A stretch of 64,000 nucleotides of DNA from Acanthopleura granulata (GCA_016165875.1 JABBOT010000080.1:45559272-45623271), one strand, 5' to 3'. Numbered from the stretch's first letter, positions 45,500 to 59,518 are shown. A program made the numbers and translations. The notes: generated from the letters alone by a model not told the origin.

Positions 45500-46220
45500 C
45501 GCATTTCTGTTGAGCCTTTTTAGTTGTAGAAGTTTTTAATTTTGAAAAATGAAAAAATGGCGACTTTCTTTTTGGCATGTACTACTTCCGGTTTGCTGAC
45601 GTCACTTTCGGCTATGTAAAAGTTGTCTACCTGCCTTGAGATGATGTTAGGATTTAAGGTTGCGTTTCTAGCTTTATTGGTTAATGAGATATACCCACTC
45701 CCAGTTTTGATGACCTCACTTCTGGTTTTGCAAAAATTGCATATTAGGAATCAGCGTCCAAAACTGCATCAGACAGAACCATTTGCCGGACATTATCTGA
45801 AGAAATGTAGAAATTATTAACAAGAAACCAGATTTTGGGTCACATGACATATTTATCCAATAGCGCGCTTGTACAATTTTCAAGGAAGAAAGTTCTCGTT
45901 TGCAAACTTAACAAGCCTAGGCTTTGTGCAGCTTCAGTTTAAATTTCAGCTCAGTCGCATCAGGCGTTCTGGAGAAGAAGATGTTTTAAGGTTTTCATCA
46001 AAATTCAAAATGGTCGCCAAGTCACGTGACGAAATCTGCTCAAAAGGTTTTATGAACATCTTCAAGTCATACAGACAAACATGTTAAAATTTCATACACT
46101 TTGAACTAATAGCTTTCTCTAGAAACGCGTCATAGTTTTGGTGAGAATAATAATAAAAATAAATAAAAACAAATAATCGGAACAAATACAATAGAGATTC
46201 AAGCCTGAATGGCCTGAGCC
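45500..46220. repeat. Dispersed repeat family A, copy 2
   Basis: The most complete copy: TAGAAGTTTTTAATTTTGAA, TACTTCCGGTTTGCTGACGT, GAGATGATGTTAGGATTTAA, GCGTCCAAAACTGCATCAGA, GGTCACATGACATATTTATC, TTTCAGCTCAGTCGCATCAG, GCGTTCTGGAGAAGAAGATG, AAAATGGTCGCCAAGTCACG, then AATAATAATAAAAATAAATA and a GGAACAAATACAATAG end. Confidence 0.75.
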
Positions 46221-47479
46221 CCTAACTAGAATTGCATAGCGGTTTCGGCCGGGTCCAGGTCATTTGTTCTCGTAGTTATCGTTGTAGACCAAAGACTAAC
46301 ATCAGGTACTTTCAGAGCCTGTAAAAGCTATAGAAGCCGGAATGAGAGTGAAATACACCTTTTTGAACGTAAATAACGGAAATATTTGCAAATAATATCA
46401 TTCATGATTAAAAAACGGAATTTTAATTTGAAGATCGGAAGCCAGGAATATAATAAAACGGAATTCCGTTGAAGACTTTTACACTTTGTAGCACGGACGC
46501 AAAATCATTCCTCTCGGGGACTGTTTATAGTGGGGATACAGGGACACTACTTGTCTGATAACCATCACAACTGCAAAAATTGACGCGTGTGATTCGTGAC
46601 GCTTCTTCAGACCTTGGATCAGTATACATGTCCACTAAAAATTGAAACATATGCACAGCAATACGATGTTCAAACCCAGACGCTAAGCCATAGGCGTACT
46701 TATATTTATATAGTACAGATAGGTTTAGGGAAGTCAAGTTGTTAACCCGGCAACAGCTAACATGGACACATAAAAATGGTTGTCTATTTATTGCATATGC
46801 ACAATAACCGTAGATATAGTCAACATTGACCGATACGGAAGGACTGACAAAACCGCCACTTTTCGGTGCCATGAAACGCTCTGCCTAATGAGGGTGTGTA
46901 AAATTAATCTAATATAACCTGAACAACTGTCTAGTGTCCAAAGAGCTCACGGTGTGAAAAAATACGGTGACTACCCTCGGAGACATGCAATACCATAGGA
47001 CAAATGTTGTTGACATATAGCACACGTGCAACGGGAATCTCATACAACTGTATATACATTTTTACTATCAAAACAAATATAAAGAAGATCTGCTTTTGAA
47101 CCGGAATTGATTATTTTAAAATACATGTAATACCAATACCTTTAAGCCATGCATGGTGAAGTGCCCAAATAAAACTGGCAATGCGTCGTTGGTTGTCACA
47201 ATTATCATTATATAATATTAAAGAGCAAATAGGCAAGCGCAAACAGGTAACCTCTGTTGAACCCTAATAAATATAGCTGCCAGAGACAACGCAGCACATA
47301 TATAGTAAGTAATACACACTTACCTCCAAACTCAATGTTAAATGCACAGGCAGACATCTCTGTTTCTGAATTAGGGTGGTGTCATTAAAACATTTCTAGC
47401 GAGAAAACTATTGATCGCAGCTCAAATCCGTTGACACGCCGCTGAAAGCTCACACTTTAAACTACAATTATCAGATTTC
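46221..47479. other. Spacer, nothing recognised
   Basis: Short duplicated AAAACGGAATT motifs near 46412-46465. A 115-codon minus ORF (46525-46872) is not recognisable. Confidence 0.4.
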
Positions 47480-47995
47480 TAGCTCTCATAGTTTTCGAGT
47501 TACAGGACAATGAAATTACGTTAAAAAGTTTTTTGACCATATTTGAAAAAGTTACAAAGATAGACAAAAAACAAAGGCAGAATCGGAATCCTCGCCCTGA
47601 AATACATGGAAATACGTTAAAAAATTTTGAAATTTCGAAGCCACTTGTGACGTCACAATTTCGACCAATGACGAGCTTCCACAGTTTTTACCGGAAGTAA
47701 ATGATTTTCTCAAACTTATTGTATCTCGGAATGGTCTACCTACATATTAAATTTTATATCAATCCATCAGCCGTTCTTGAGAAGACAATGTTTAAACGTT
47801 TACCTACAAATTCCAATATGGCCGAAAAATCGGAATTACTGTGCGCACAATTTCAGATATTAGGCGACTTCACTGCAAAATTTCAAGTCAATCGGTCAAA
47901 CGCTCTAGCCTGTATCTTGCCGACAAAATAGAATAAATAAAAATAATAATTATCCGAACGATTTCAATAGGTGTCCCGCAGGTCAAGCTGCGGGA
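47480..47995. repeat. Dispersed repeat family A, diverged copy 3
   Basis: GTGACGTCACAATTTCGACC, ATCAGCCGTTCTTGAGAAGA, AATTCCAATATGGCCGAAAA and AATAAAAATAATAATTATCC, with a final hairpin CCCGCAG..CTGCGGG (about 47974-47994). It has the same module order as 45500-46220 but lower similarity. Confidence 0.65.
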
Positions 47996-50900
47996 AAATA
48001 TACCGTCAGGTGAATGAGAAGGATCGAGTGTGATATGGATTACTCTTTACTAACATCTGCATATACATAGCCGTATTCATACGAGAACAGGTATATAACA
48101 AAGCACCTGCTTTCTTCAAATCCTTTTCATTCATTTAGAATTCATTTACAATTCGTTTCTGCCGGAGAGGAATAGGCCTACATGCACTGTCTACATCGAT
48201 CATAATTTCAAATGGAACGACCGATTTGGCAGATTCAAACTGTAGGCGATAGTTGATTGCTATACAAAATTTGCTACAACCTTCCAACAATACATGAGCA
48301 TGTAATGGAGTGGTTATGTCATTGGACAGAAATAAATAACCTCCCCAAAACATGCGAATCGCAGATGTAATGGCATAGAATGTTTGCTGTTGAACGCATG
48401 GCTTATTATCAATGATATAGTGTGAATAAATCATACGTGACACCCGCTCAAGCGTTTTCATCTTCAGTTGAATCAACAATTTGGGGTTTAACAAATACTC
48501 TGATTGCATTAATTTACTGTTGACAAAAAATGCATTAGACATGAGGTAAAATGTCCCTCAGGCAACTGGAATTGCAATTTCAGTTGTTAGTTTCTTTTAA
48601 ATGGAGTTTAGTTCGGATATTAGTGTTTTGCGAACCGAAAACACGTTATATGTCCGTGTCCATGTTGATGTCCAGATGAATCAGTATGTGTGTGGACAGA
48701 AACTGCCCATCTGATAACGGCAAGATTTTTAAACCGTTCGGGTCAATAGGTCCCATTTACAGCCAGGCCTAGTGCTTTGGGGATGGGAGGCAAATCTACG
48801 GAAGGGTAAAACGGAAATGGTCAGAAAGGGAGCGCCCAGCGCAAGAGAATAGGCTTCAGAAATGGTGCCTGTCAACCCGAAAGTAATTAGCCAACCAGAA
48901 ACAGCGCTAATGGCAGTGGGCATTAGTTGGAACCTTGCCTCCGAGGAAGGGTGCATCAAATAGCAAAGATAAGACCCGATAATGCCATACAGAAAATGTC
49001 CATTGAACAGTCATTTTATTACAGCTTTTTTTTCTCACAACAATCTTATATTTATATCCATAAGAAAATGGCTGAAAGAATATCAACGTAAATACAGTAT
49101 ATCCTATTTATTTCTCCATATTTTTATTTGCAGATTGGTGTATTTGCATTTGTTTCTTGCTTTAGCTGATTTTCACCTAGATTATAGTAGTGAAGGTGAG
49201 AGATGCAATACATATCAAGGTCTTACTGACATTTTGATTTTAAATCCCAACATCTTAGAGTTGTCCAGCTTGCACGAATATTGCTGTTGAGTTGAAAGGT
49301 TTAGTATTGTGACAGCTTCAACCCGCTATGGCTCATAAACTGAAGTCTATTGGAAACGATTTGCTTATCTGTATACTCCACTTGGCGTGGTAGGCTTAGC
49401 GCCATTTGAAATCGGCCGTGAGCATAAGCTCACAAACTTAAATACAATATAAAATAAAGTCTGCCTACATTATAATCGACAGTTTTCGAATGCTATTGGA
49501 CAGAGTTGTGTTCACATCAAACATCTTATCAAAAACTGTAATTCTATATACGATTTAAGTGAATACTAGACGACCACAATCATTGCAACTGATAAAAATC
49601 CTGGTCGAGTGTCGCTGCACGGAAAATAAAGCGCCTTCATGCTCAAAAAAATAAAAAATCAATGAAGCACATATCTATATATACACAATCCATTGTGATC
49701 ATCAAATATATGTTGAGAAACACCAAGCCTCGATTTTTGAAATTGAGGTTTGAGATCAATCAGCGATCTATGTCCGTCAGATAATTGATATCTAGGCGAT
49801 CTTTGTGCTGGATCGGGTTAATACTGCCGTGCAGACAAAGAGGGAGAGGGCTGTGTAATCTAGGTGCTATCTATGCTCACTGAAACTCTACTCTACACAT
49901 CGCATTTTCTGAAATTCCTGTCTAGCTCTGGAACAGTGGGTGAAATGAAAAAGGCCTACCCAACGTAACGATAATCAAGTCAGCATTTCATTACTGAACT
50001 CCAGCAGCCCTAAATGTCATCCTTTTGTAGCAGATTTTCTTGAAATATAATTTTAAAAAAGGCTTCATTTTATTAAACGCTTTGTTAAGTTTCCTAACAC
50101 TGTGTCTCTTTTCAGATATTTAACGGATGTATTTTACACTTGCTAAAGGACAGCTCGACCTCCGAAAACGTCAGATTTCTTGCGAAGAGCTTCTATTAAA
50201 TATTAAGTTTGACATCTAATTAAATAGATGACAAGAGATGCATCTAATATCCTCTGGGTAGCGGACAGTGTCAATACAGTATGATGGATACTGAAAATGA
50301 CCAGATAAAGTGAGGGAAATTCTTTATTATTTGGATATTGGTATATTTATTAACCCAAAAACTCTCCGTCCTCCATGCAGCTTACCAAGAAGTTTGATCC
50401 TGAAAGATTACTTTGGTATAACATTTATGTAAAGAAATTGAAAGGAATGTTTATTGGACTTAAAGGAAATAGTGCGCTATACTGTTTGTGTTATGATTTA
50501 CAATAAAATCACAAAACGGTAAGTATTTCCATACATGCAGAAACTGGGCCGCTTACAAACACAAATGATAAGGTTAAGCTTATGTAATTGCTACATTTTG
50601 AATGCAATATACGCATTTTTACGCCGCCTAAATAGGCAGGGCTGTATCCGAAGATACCCGTGTGTTCCGCGACGTTTGATACCACATCGTAGTTTGCCAT
50701 TTTGTGAATCTTTGTGTATCTCGGAAGCAAGCAGGTCTCCTCTTTTTCATCGGCTTCGACATAGATGTGAATCGATCATGTCGTCTGAAGATAACCAACA
50801 CCAAGAGTTACTTTCAGACAGAACTTAATCCTTTGGTTGCCCAACACAAGTACCTTCTACTTACAAAGCAGTATAAACGTCAAATGTCAACATTCAAGCC

Positions 50901-53900
50901 TCTCCCTGCTTGTAAATCATATCACCACTTCCAATTATTTCATTTTTACAACTTTTTCATATTATCCCTACCTTGAATGATCCGTGAATTGTTCATTCTA
51001 TAACTAAACAGTGGTTGGGGTATCGCTAAAAGAGCTCGGTGCGCGACCACGTGGTTCGTGACGTGCGGGGTCGATGCGTTCAGACTCTTTCTGTGGGTCT
51101 GATTTATATTAAACTCTTAACAATGTTCCTGTGACAATTTTTTTACAGATTTACGGTTGTTGAAAAACACTTGCTTTTGCGGTATATGCAAAAATTCATG
51201 ATTTACCCTGGAATTCTTTCGTATTGTAAACAGGTCACCATGGTGTTGTCGAAATATACTTGAGTACGCATGGCTTTATAAAATATATGCATTCATTAAC
51301 GAACGTAGCTGCTCTCTTTTCTTATTCCACAAATGTCACTTTGTATGCGTTATTACATTAATTGTAAGTACATTTTTGTAAAGAATACACAAGGTTTTCC
51401 TTTCTCAAAATTCTAAGCCTGTCTGTCTGTAGATTTGCTCTTGAAAAGGGCCATCATTCGTCATGCAGGAATGTATGCCTACAGATAAGGTGGAACATAG
51501 CGGAACTGTAACAGGAAAACTCAGATTTTCCTCATGGACATCACGGTGAATTGTTGACTCAGTGAATATAGATTGTAATCTGTCCCGTATGCTTTTACTG
51601 AAACATCTGCGGTCGTTTCAATAATAGATGAAGGTAAATTACATCGGACTATGTCAACTGGAGGCAAACCTCTCTTCATTTAACAGCTACTTTAGGGACC
51701 AGGCCTACAATACACAGCACGCAGAAATGATACTTTTCAAGTTAAAAGTAATGTGTTAGAGGGGTACGTCAAACATGCCTATTTAAATATTTATTTTCGA
51801 TAACATTCATGTGAAAATTATATCACGGAATCTTGGAAAATATCAGTACCCGCCGAACCCTTTAGTGCAAGATAGTATTGTACAAAATATGCACGAAGAT
51901 ATGGGAATTAATCGGTTTATGCTTGGTTTGCACAACGTCCTGTGAGGCTCCAGGGGACACAGGTTGTCAGACTGTCTAAAACTGGTATTATAGAAGCTAC
52001 ATGGGCTCAAATGTTAATACACCTCAGATGGGGGAATCACTGACAAGTTCTACATACGAATATCTGGCTAAATGAAGCGGATTCACTCATGTAAGTTAAA
52101 GCTGTTGTTCGGCACTGTTATTCAGTTCAATCTGTCTGGCGCTTCACGTGACGAAAATGGGAACCAAATGATAAAAGCGGCAAACATTTTCAAACCGACA
52201 GTGTGGCACGCTTGTCCTTTACGTGGCTACAGGGGGTCATCATGACATTTCGCTGCGTTAGAATGTCAAAACGGAATTTGTCAGTTAGCAAAAACACGCA
52301 AACACAAGAGTTAGTTAAGAAAAGATCGCCATTAGGCCCGTATAACATCTCTCAGGTAAGGAGGTGTGAACGGTAAAGAAGATTCTTGTTTTCTTCACCG
52401 AATGGTCTCCGTAAAAACTTTCCTCTGTAATGGTTATATATGGTGTGCAAGGCGTATAACAGATTTCCTGGCTTAAATGTCTTTGAATGTGAAGAATTTG
52501 TCTGCACAATCGTGTTCAAAGGGTGCTCTTCTCCCGTACATTTATGGCTAACACATACTGTACTACACTGAAGAGCTTTTCCTTCAGATTATTAGTAAAA
52601 TGACTCATTTAGAAACAGTTCATAGGGACACCCTCAAAGAGGGTAAAAACGCGACAATAACCCTTCTCCCATGCTTCAGAGGCAGAGCTGTCCATCGATG
52701 AGTCGAAACGTGATCGACGTAAACACTAACTCCGTAATCCATGTCCAAGTCCTACACGACATTAAATTCAAGATAGAATTTCTTGTATGACCAAAAAGCA
52801 TTTGTTTGTTGTACATTACTCTCATATGAAGGCAATCATGTGTTCGAACACGAGCCCTGTCGGTCTTATGAAGTAGAAGGACACCCTTACCCTACAATTG
52901 TAATCACCTTCTCATAAGCTTGTAATAGTACTTCATTGTCCGCAGATCATACTCTTGTGGTTAAATGGAACACTTATGAAAAGATGCCCTCAGAATAAAA
53001 TGCTTAAGTATAAAGAGAAGATCGCACACAGCTTTCCCGATAATCTTTTCGCAGTTAATCCCTTGTAACGTGTATAAGTGAGATAAATTACTAATCATTT
53101 AAATGATGTAAGTAGGAATCGTAACGGTATATTGACTAGCCGAAAAGGCTTGAAAGGCTACGTATTTCTGATCTTTCGTTAATTCAACAGAACAATATAT
53201 CACATTCCATTTGACTTTCCTGTGAGCAGCCTTATATTTCAATCCCCTTATATCACGAGCAAATGTAACAATGTTGCATAGAACTGCGCCCTATTTCAAA
53301 TGTAATCCACAGTTTTATCAGCCCCCGCTACTGTTTATGTCTTACCAGACCTGTCAAAGTCAGAGGGAACCGCCCATTACACCATCTTATCGTCTCGGCA
53401 AAGAAAGGCTGTGATTAATTAACAGAATATGGAATTGCGTCTGCGTAACACTGCATCATCATGTCATAACTGTGGCAAATTAATTTCCCTTGCAGTCAAT
53501 CCCACCGCGTGTTTGGATCATTATAATTATTCACGTCGCCTAGCTCGATTGTTGCCACCAACAGGAGCGGGGACACGCAATATCTCATTTTTATCTCTGA
53601 AAATATGGAAATCAAAACTAGTCAGAGATGGAGCGTTGAGGTTTTGCCGGCACTGCGTGTGGCACTGCGGGCACTGCAGCCTAGCGTGCACCAGAGGCCC
53701 ATGCCTCCCCCCTCACAGTTTTACGATAGTCTAACCTATGGAAACAACTTTCAGCTACACGTTTTCCAGTGTTGCAGTTTGAACTCTGTGACCTCATTTC
53801 AAGCGAGTTTTTCAATTGCGTAGTCACGTATTAAATCTTTTCCAAAACAGACCACAACCGCTGGATGTAATATAACACTCCTTTCTGTTTTGTGTCTGTC

Positions 53901-54894
53901 TGACTCTCATATGACGGCAATTTGAGAGGTCAGGTTGCTTACATCGGTACATCTACAATTTTCGCCTTTCATCCCGTAAGCTGTGCACTCAAAAACATAC
54001 CGCCTCTCTCTGTGGGGAGGATATTGTTATTCGGCGTCTGAAACAGCGCCGTGTACAATCTGTTCTACATTCTCCAATCCCACGAAGGGGTGTTTAATGG
54101 GAGAACGAAATCAAACCCTCTCCATTAAAGCTTTTTCCCTGCGCCATTCGTCTTCCCCTATTAGTTCACGCGGAGTACACTGGTTCATATGCGTACTTTC
54201 CTTACTGAAATAGCCAATCTGTCTCCATATTTTAGACATACATGCAGTTTTCTTGTGACTGGCGTCGTCCTTGGGACATTCATTCCGTGGCGCCTCTGGA
54301 GATAACTGAAAATGACCCAGAAAACTAGATATGAACAGGCGAAGCAATTGTAGTAAATCTCTGAAGTAACCCATAAACAAACTGTGAACCAACTCAGTTA
54401 CTTGTAAAAAGCCCGGGCGTTGTATTTATATATTTACCGCTTTTCACACTAAACGGCCCCAGATGACGAATCATTACTTTACAAATAAGTGTACCTTTAC
54501 TACCGGAACATGTCGTGAACGTAAAAAAGCAGAATCTGTCGTCAATAGATCTGTTGAATGTTGCGCACGATCTTATGATTTTCTTACCATTTTATTTGTT
54601 AATATTTTATCTGAAAACGTTGGACACTTACTTATTTTTTTTATTGTTTAACTCTAATTTACTTCTCTGGCATTCAGTCATCTTATTCAAGAGAATTTTC
54701 GTCATTGTCTGATCAAAACGTTGAGGCACTGTTTCATTGGGCACCAGGATTACATGTGTGGTAATGCTTTGACCGTGTCAAGATTGATTAACTGGGTATG
54801 CACAAACTGCCACTGCAATTTTGCATACTCAGCTGCTACTGCATCCGCCTGTGTTCAAGTCTACCTTTTTCCTTGTGCGCCGTTCAAACTCGTT
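47996..54894. other. 6.9-kb gene-free stretch
   Basis: No repeat family, SINE or array recognised. A 135-codon minus ORF (48135-48542) reads like ordinary protein in places but has no motif that I know and is within chance length for this window. A short GGCACTGCG-type repeat occurs at 53650-53690. A mildly GC-rich patch at 53500-53720 shows no clear gene. Confidence 0.4.
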
Positions 54895-55480
54895 TTTCTT
54901 TTAATTCTGCTTGAAGTGTGGTATTAGGGGCTTGTGCATTGCTATTTTTAAACATTTACACGAACGGTTAGAATAAAACAGATGTGAATTCATAAGAGGC
55001 CGGATTTTACCGGTAATTCAGTATTACACTGTCACTACTCCTCTAGATTAACTCCGTATGTTGTAGTCTTTATATTGTTTTCCTGTATAAATCGGGTTAA
55101 CTAAGCATCCCCAAAACGTGATCCTATTGCACTGTTTTCATATTATTGTGTACGTGTGCTAAATATGATAACAGCATGGTATTTTGAGTAATTACAGGCC
55201 ATTGACGCCTGGCAATTTGCATTTAACATCACTTCACTTTTTTACCTGATTAATAGGGCTTAAAATTTTGTGCTATGGGGTTTAAGTCGCTACTTTGTAA
55301 ACTCTTAACCCCTAGCTCACTGGGGTAAGTGACAAGAGGCCGGATTTCACTGGTAACGGGACCATTTACCAATTATCACACCACGGTCGTCGCTACTCTG
55401 GGTTTGCTCTCTACATGTATGCTATAGTTTTTTTTATATTTCTCCCATGATGTAATATTTTCTTGCAGTGTCTCTTTGCA
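54895..55480. repeat. Dispersed repeat family B, two adjacent units
   Basis: The phrase AAGAGGCCGGATTT followed by (A/C)CNGGTAA recurs at about 54995 and 55335, each followed by a CACTGTC/GTCGTCGCTACTC block. The second unit starts near 55128 with TTGCACTGTTTTCATATTAT and ATGATAACAGCA, matching 58908 onward. Confidence 0.65.
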
Positions 55481-57520
55481 TTATACTGCAAGCCATTTTG
55501 GACATTTCTGCCAAAATTTTCTGAATAATGACATGTATTCATAATTTTAGTTTCAGAATTTCCACCTTTAATTAGTTATTTATTTTGTCAGACATGTGTG
55601 AATAGTGAATGAACAAAAACAAAAAGATCTTTCTGATGTGTATGATTTATTTTGTGATATAAACGGGGTCGATTTTTCCATGGCCGTACCACAGCTTGTG
55701 TCACTTATACCCACGTGTTCCCGTTAAGAACCCCCAGAACTGATGCAACGCAACTCCTCATTTGCACACCAAATTGTACACGATACGTGAACGTGTGCAT
55801 AATAATTCATGTAAAACGTCTCTCATGCCGCAGCGTTTTTAAGCCACTTCCGATATTTTTGCGTCCCTGTGTGTCTTAAACTATGACCATTTACATAACT
55901 GTCGAATTAGCCTCACTTGAGAGGACAAAATTAGCCGCTTCAATGGAGATTGATTCGCCACATTATCTCTGAAATATGGAAAGGTTTGGCAAGGGTGTTA
56001 AAACGGTCCATGCTATATCGTCTCTGATTTACCGACAATGTACACCTACAAAAGCTTACCTCTCTTGTATATGGAGGCAAAATAGCTTGCAGAATATGTG
56101 CGATTATTGTGGTGCTTTTGAAATGAATATGACGGAGGTTTATAGTATGAAATATCGTAACATTGTGTAAACATATTGCTAGGCAATGGTATTGTATGAT
56201 CCACGAATGTACTAACACAAACTTGCTTGTATGACAATTACGGCTTGGTCACATCTAACGGTGTGTATACGACCTAAGATTTTCTCTGGCTATAGGTAAT
56301 CGGCCCATAAATAACGTATTTCATTTTTTATTTATACACTCAAGTAGGCTTACATTTCAGTTGAGGATATCCTGTGCATATAAGGGGCAGTGCTGACGTT
56401 TTGAGATCATGTCGTATGTTTAAGAAATAATTATGTAGTCATCGCTGCGCATATTACCACACTCACGCTGAGTGTGGAAGAGTTGAAATTTTAGGACGCG
56501 GCGTCGATGGTGCCCGAGTTTTAAAATTTAGATAATTATAACACTTCTAAACCACGCAAAATGAGACAGCGTCAAACATGACGTCATGTCACAGTCCAAG
56601 GCCTGCTTGCTAAAAACATTGCCTAAATTGTCTTTAAATAAAGTGATGATACTGTTAAAATAGATCTAATTAACAGAATGTTGCACAAAAATTGCAACTG
56701 TGAAAAATTTTGAAAAATCTTTTTCAGATCTCACTCGAACAATTTTAAGGTATTCAACCTTAACTGTGCAATATATTTTGTTTTCCGTTATCACGTCTGG
56801 TTTAAAATTTCGGTAGCACACCTGAATGTGAAATATGTACTGTAGTTCTATCTGGAAATTGAATATACATTCCACGTTTCATTTGCGGCGAAAGCTCTGA
56901 GTAATGACGTACGCCTACTGATCATCTTTCTGTAAAACAATGCAGAAACTACAAACCATATAGTTATGATGGTATGTGGTTACATGCCACTGTTTGTGGT
57001 TATTATCAGGAATATGCTAGTACCAATAAAGGGTTTTGTGGAGGTTTTCGCCTGATATATCACAGTACCGAAATCAAAATGAGACGAGCTCAGTGAGGTA
57101 TGTAGCTATATACATCACTCAAAATGCCAAAGTCAAACAAAGAACAATAACCAAGGTTTATTGTGTCTCGCTTGCACTTTTCTTAAAAGCAGCTATACAC
57201 TGTTTGGTGGCTTCGCCGGAGGCTCTAGTATTGTTTGCTTTGTTTATTTTGAAATTTTAAACACATTCAGAACCTATTGTTGAACGAAAACCGTTAAGTC
57301 TTGTTTGTTAAGTTTACCTTTTGTGCTGGGGCTGTGCTCGAACACATTGTACGAGAGTTACCTCATTATTTGGCACCCTTGAATCGGGTAGCTTTTCTAC
57401 ATGTGTGAGTTAAGTTCATCTTTTAGGGTGTCTAGCCATCAAAATATTGAAATGTTTTCATTTTGAATATGAATCTGTAGTCTGCTTGACCTACTGCTGT
57501 TGGTTTGTCCAGGTTGTACG
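55481..57520. other. 2-kb gene-free stretch
   Basis: Short ORFs only; no repeats recognised. Confidence 0.4.
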
Positions 57521-57765
57521 TTCTTTATTTACTTGATTGGTGTGTTACGCTGTGGTGTTTTACTTAAGGAAATTTCAGCTATGTACGACGACGGCCAACA
57601 TTTTGATGGGAGGAAACCGTAGAACCCGGGTGAAACCCACGACCATCCGTAGATTTCTGGCAGAACTGCTCACGTAGACCAGACAGCAAGCCAGTACGGG
57701 CGTTTCGGGCGTTCAGTGCTGTGGCCGTGTAATGGGGCGTGGGGTGAGAGACACTATCCAGGCTT
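57521..57765 (-). mobile_element. Diverged SINE, inverted
   Basis: TTCTTTATTTACTTGATTGG, GTGTTACGCTGTGGTGTTTT, CTATGTACGACGACGGCCAA, GATGGGAGGAAACCGTAGAA, CACGACCATCCGTAGATTTC, TGGCAGAACTGCTCACGTAG. The head half is poorly preserved. Confidence 0.75.
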
Positions 57766-58904
57766 CTTCCACTGAAGACCCCTTGCCTTACGACACTTAT
57801 ACAAATCAATTTATTGTATTCCATTGATCTGTTTCATTCAACTGTTTTATTCACACGTTTTCGTGTTCATGTGTGGAGTGAGCCGGAGTCGGTTAGCCAG
57901 GTAACTAATAAACGTTCTTATTAAATGCTTATGCTAAGCAGACATAGCTGGATTTAAATCTGCAATCTCACTGGTCAGGTAAGATCTACAAGGACAAGAG
58001 CAAGGTTTGACTGACTTGAGCCAGCGCTGGCCGTGTACAGGCATCAAGTAGATCAAATCAGATTACTACTGAACACTTGTAAAGCGATCACACTCAGGTG
58101 TATATTTCTAGCCTCGTACCCAGTTGATTTCCCATCAAGGACATTATTTACTTTAGTGCTGTAACTAAGCTCGAAACATTCCATGGCCAATAACCACTGG
58201 TGCATATCCTGTCCAGCCGGTGTGAAATTAGTCATAACAATTTTGACACAGTTTGGAGCTGAAGCTTCCAATGACCGAAGCTGGGAGGGGTGCCTAGCTA
58301 CGTCAGTTGTACGCTCTTGCTGCCTCATCAATTCATGACACTTTGTAACCTCTAACCAAAAATGTCAAACTTTCATCAGTAATACTCAACCCCACCCAAG
58401 GTTAGACGATTTCAATTATTTCATGCCAAAAATTCCTTACACCAAAAATTACTATTCATTTCACCAAAAATTACTATTCATTTACTTTGATTGATGTTCA
58501 TCACCGAACTCAGTCATGTTTTACTTAAACACGTTCATGTTTCTTGGCGGAGGAAACCCGAGGGTCCATCTCCCGGTACAAACTGTACACGTAACTAGCA
58601 GTCGTCTGATATAAAACTGAGGCCTAACCAGTCCTACCTATATAGAAGCGTGGCATTGGTCGGGCGCCCCAGTGAGGAGAGAGTCCTAATGGACTTTACA
58701 TTAGGTAATGCTGGGTACTCTAAGCACAAAGATCAGTCAGATCAAAGCAGATTGTGATGTAGCACAATTACAGAGATCACATACAACAACAAATCTCTAT
58801 CCTTAAGATTTATGTTAAAGTATAGCAGCAGCCCAAAGCCACTCGCTTAAATTGGCTACATGTAGTGCATGTGTATCGGCTAATTTGCATGGCCAGTCTA
58901 GATT
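57766..58904. other. Spacer with small repeats
   Basis: A very degenerate SINE-like patch (GTTTTACTTAAACACG, GGCGGAGGAAACCCGAGGGT) lies at about 58510-58600. A 22-bp exact duplication is listed separately. No gene seen. Confidence 0.4.
58440..58483. repeat. Exact 22-bp tandem duplication
   Basis: Two identical adjacent copies of a 22-bp unit beginning CACCAAAAATTACTATTC. Full identity suggests a recent event or slippage. Confidence 0.9.
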
Positions 58905-59230
58905 TTGCATTGTTTTCACGTTGTTGTGTATTTGTTCCAAATGTGATGACAGCAGAGCGCTTTGGGTAATTCTAGACCAGTGAGTCTAATAAATTGTTCT
59001 CAGCTACATTATTTTAATTAATTCTGCTTAAACCATAGCGACGGTGTATATAAGTTTTCACTTCTTAGACACTTACATGAACAGTTAGAATAAAACCCTA
59101 CTGAGGTAAATTGACAAAAGGCCGGATTTCATCAGTAATGTGTGACCATATTCCAACTATCACAATGGCGTCGCTGCTCTTATTTCACCCTCTGTTCTGT
59201 ATTCTGTTATATTATAAACATACGTGTTGT
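58905..59230. repeat. Dispersed repeat family B, copy 3
   Basis: TTTTGCATTGTTTTCACGTT, ATGTGATGACAGCAGAG, ACTTACATGAACAGTTAGAA (matches ATTTACACGAACGGTTAGAA at about 54955) and ACAAAAGGCCGGATTTCATC match the two units at 54895-55480. Confidence 0.7.
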
Positions 59231-59406
59231 TCAGAAGCGAAGGAAATGACCGCCCTGGGAAAGGTTTTATTGTACAAAGCGAGTTTGGAGAAAATATGCC
59301 CAGTGTTAACTGATTCAGCTGTAACTTAGAATAGCCCCAGTATATTGCTTCCTTGTTAAATGTACTGAATGTAGCTTCAGTATGAACGTCCCTTTATTTT
59401 ATAAAG

Positions 59407-59518
59407 GAACCTGCGGATGGTAGTGGGTTTCCCCCGGGCTAGGCCCGCTTTCTCCCACCATATACGCGAAATATTCTTGAGTACGGCGTAAAATACCAAT
59501 CAAATAAATAAATAAATT
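59407..59518 (+). mobile_element. SINE 3' half
   Basis: AACCTGCGGATGGTAGTGGG, TTTCCCCCGGGCTAGGCCCG, CTTTCTCCCACCATATACGC, GAAATATTCTTGAGTACGGC, GTAAAATACCAATCAAATAA and an (AAAT)n tail. The head and part of the GGCCGCCGTCG block are absent. Confidence 0.9.

Noticed and set aside
48135..48542. 135-codon minus-strand ORF with protein-like segments
   Set aside because: No family recognised and no splice or promoter signal. Several unrelated ORFs in the window are longer.
57886..57965. tRNA-like text (GAGCCGGAGTCGGTTAGCC ... GGATTTAAATCT)
   Set aside because: A- and B-box matches are poor and the acceptor arms do not pair.
58183..58340. 51-codon ORF with CISCPAG and WEGC, faintly like a lectin domain
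   Set aside because: Too short, the cysteine pattern is incomplete, and no signal peptide or neighbour exon was seen.
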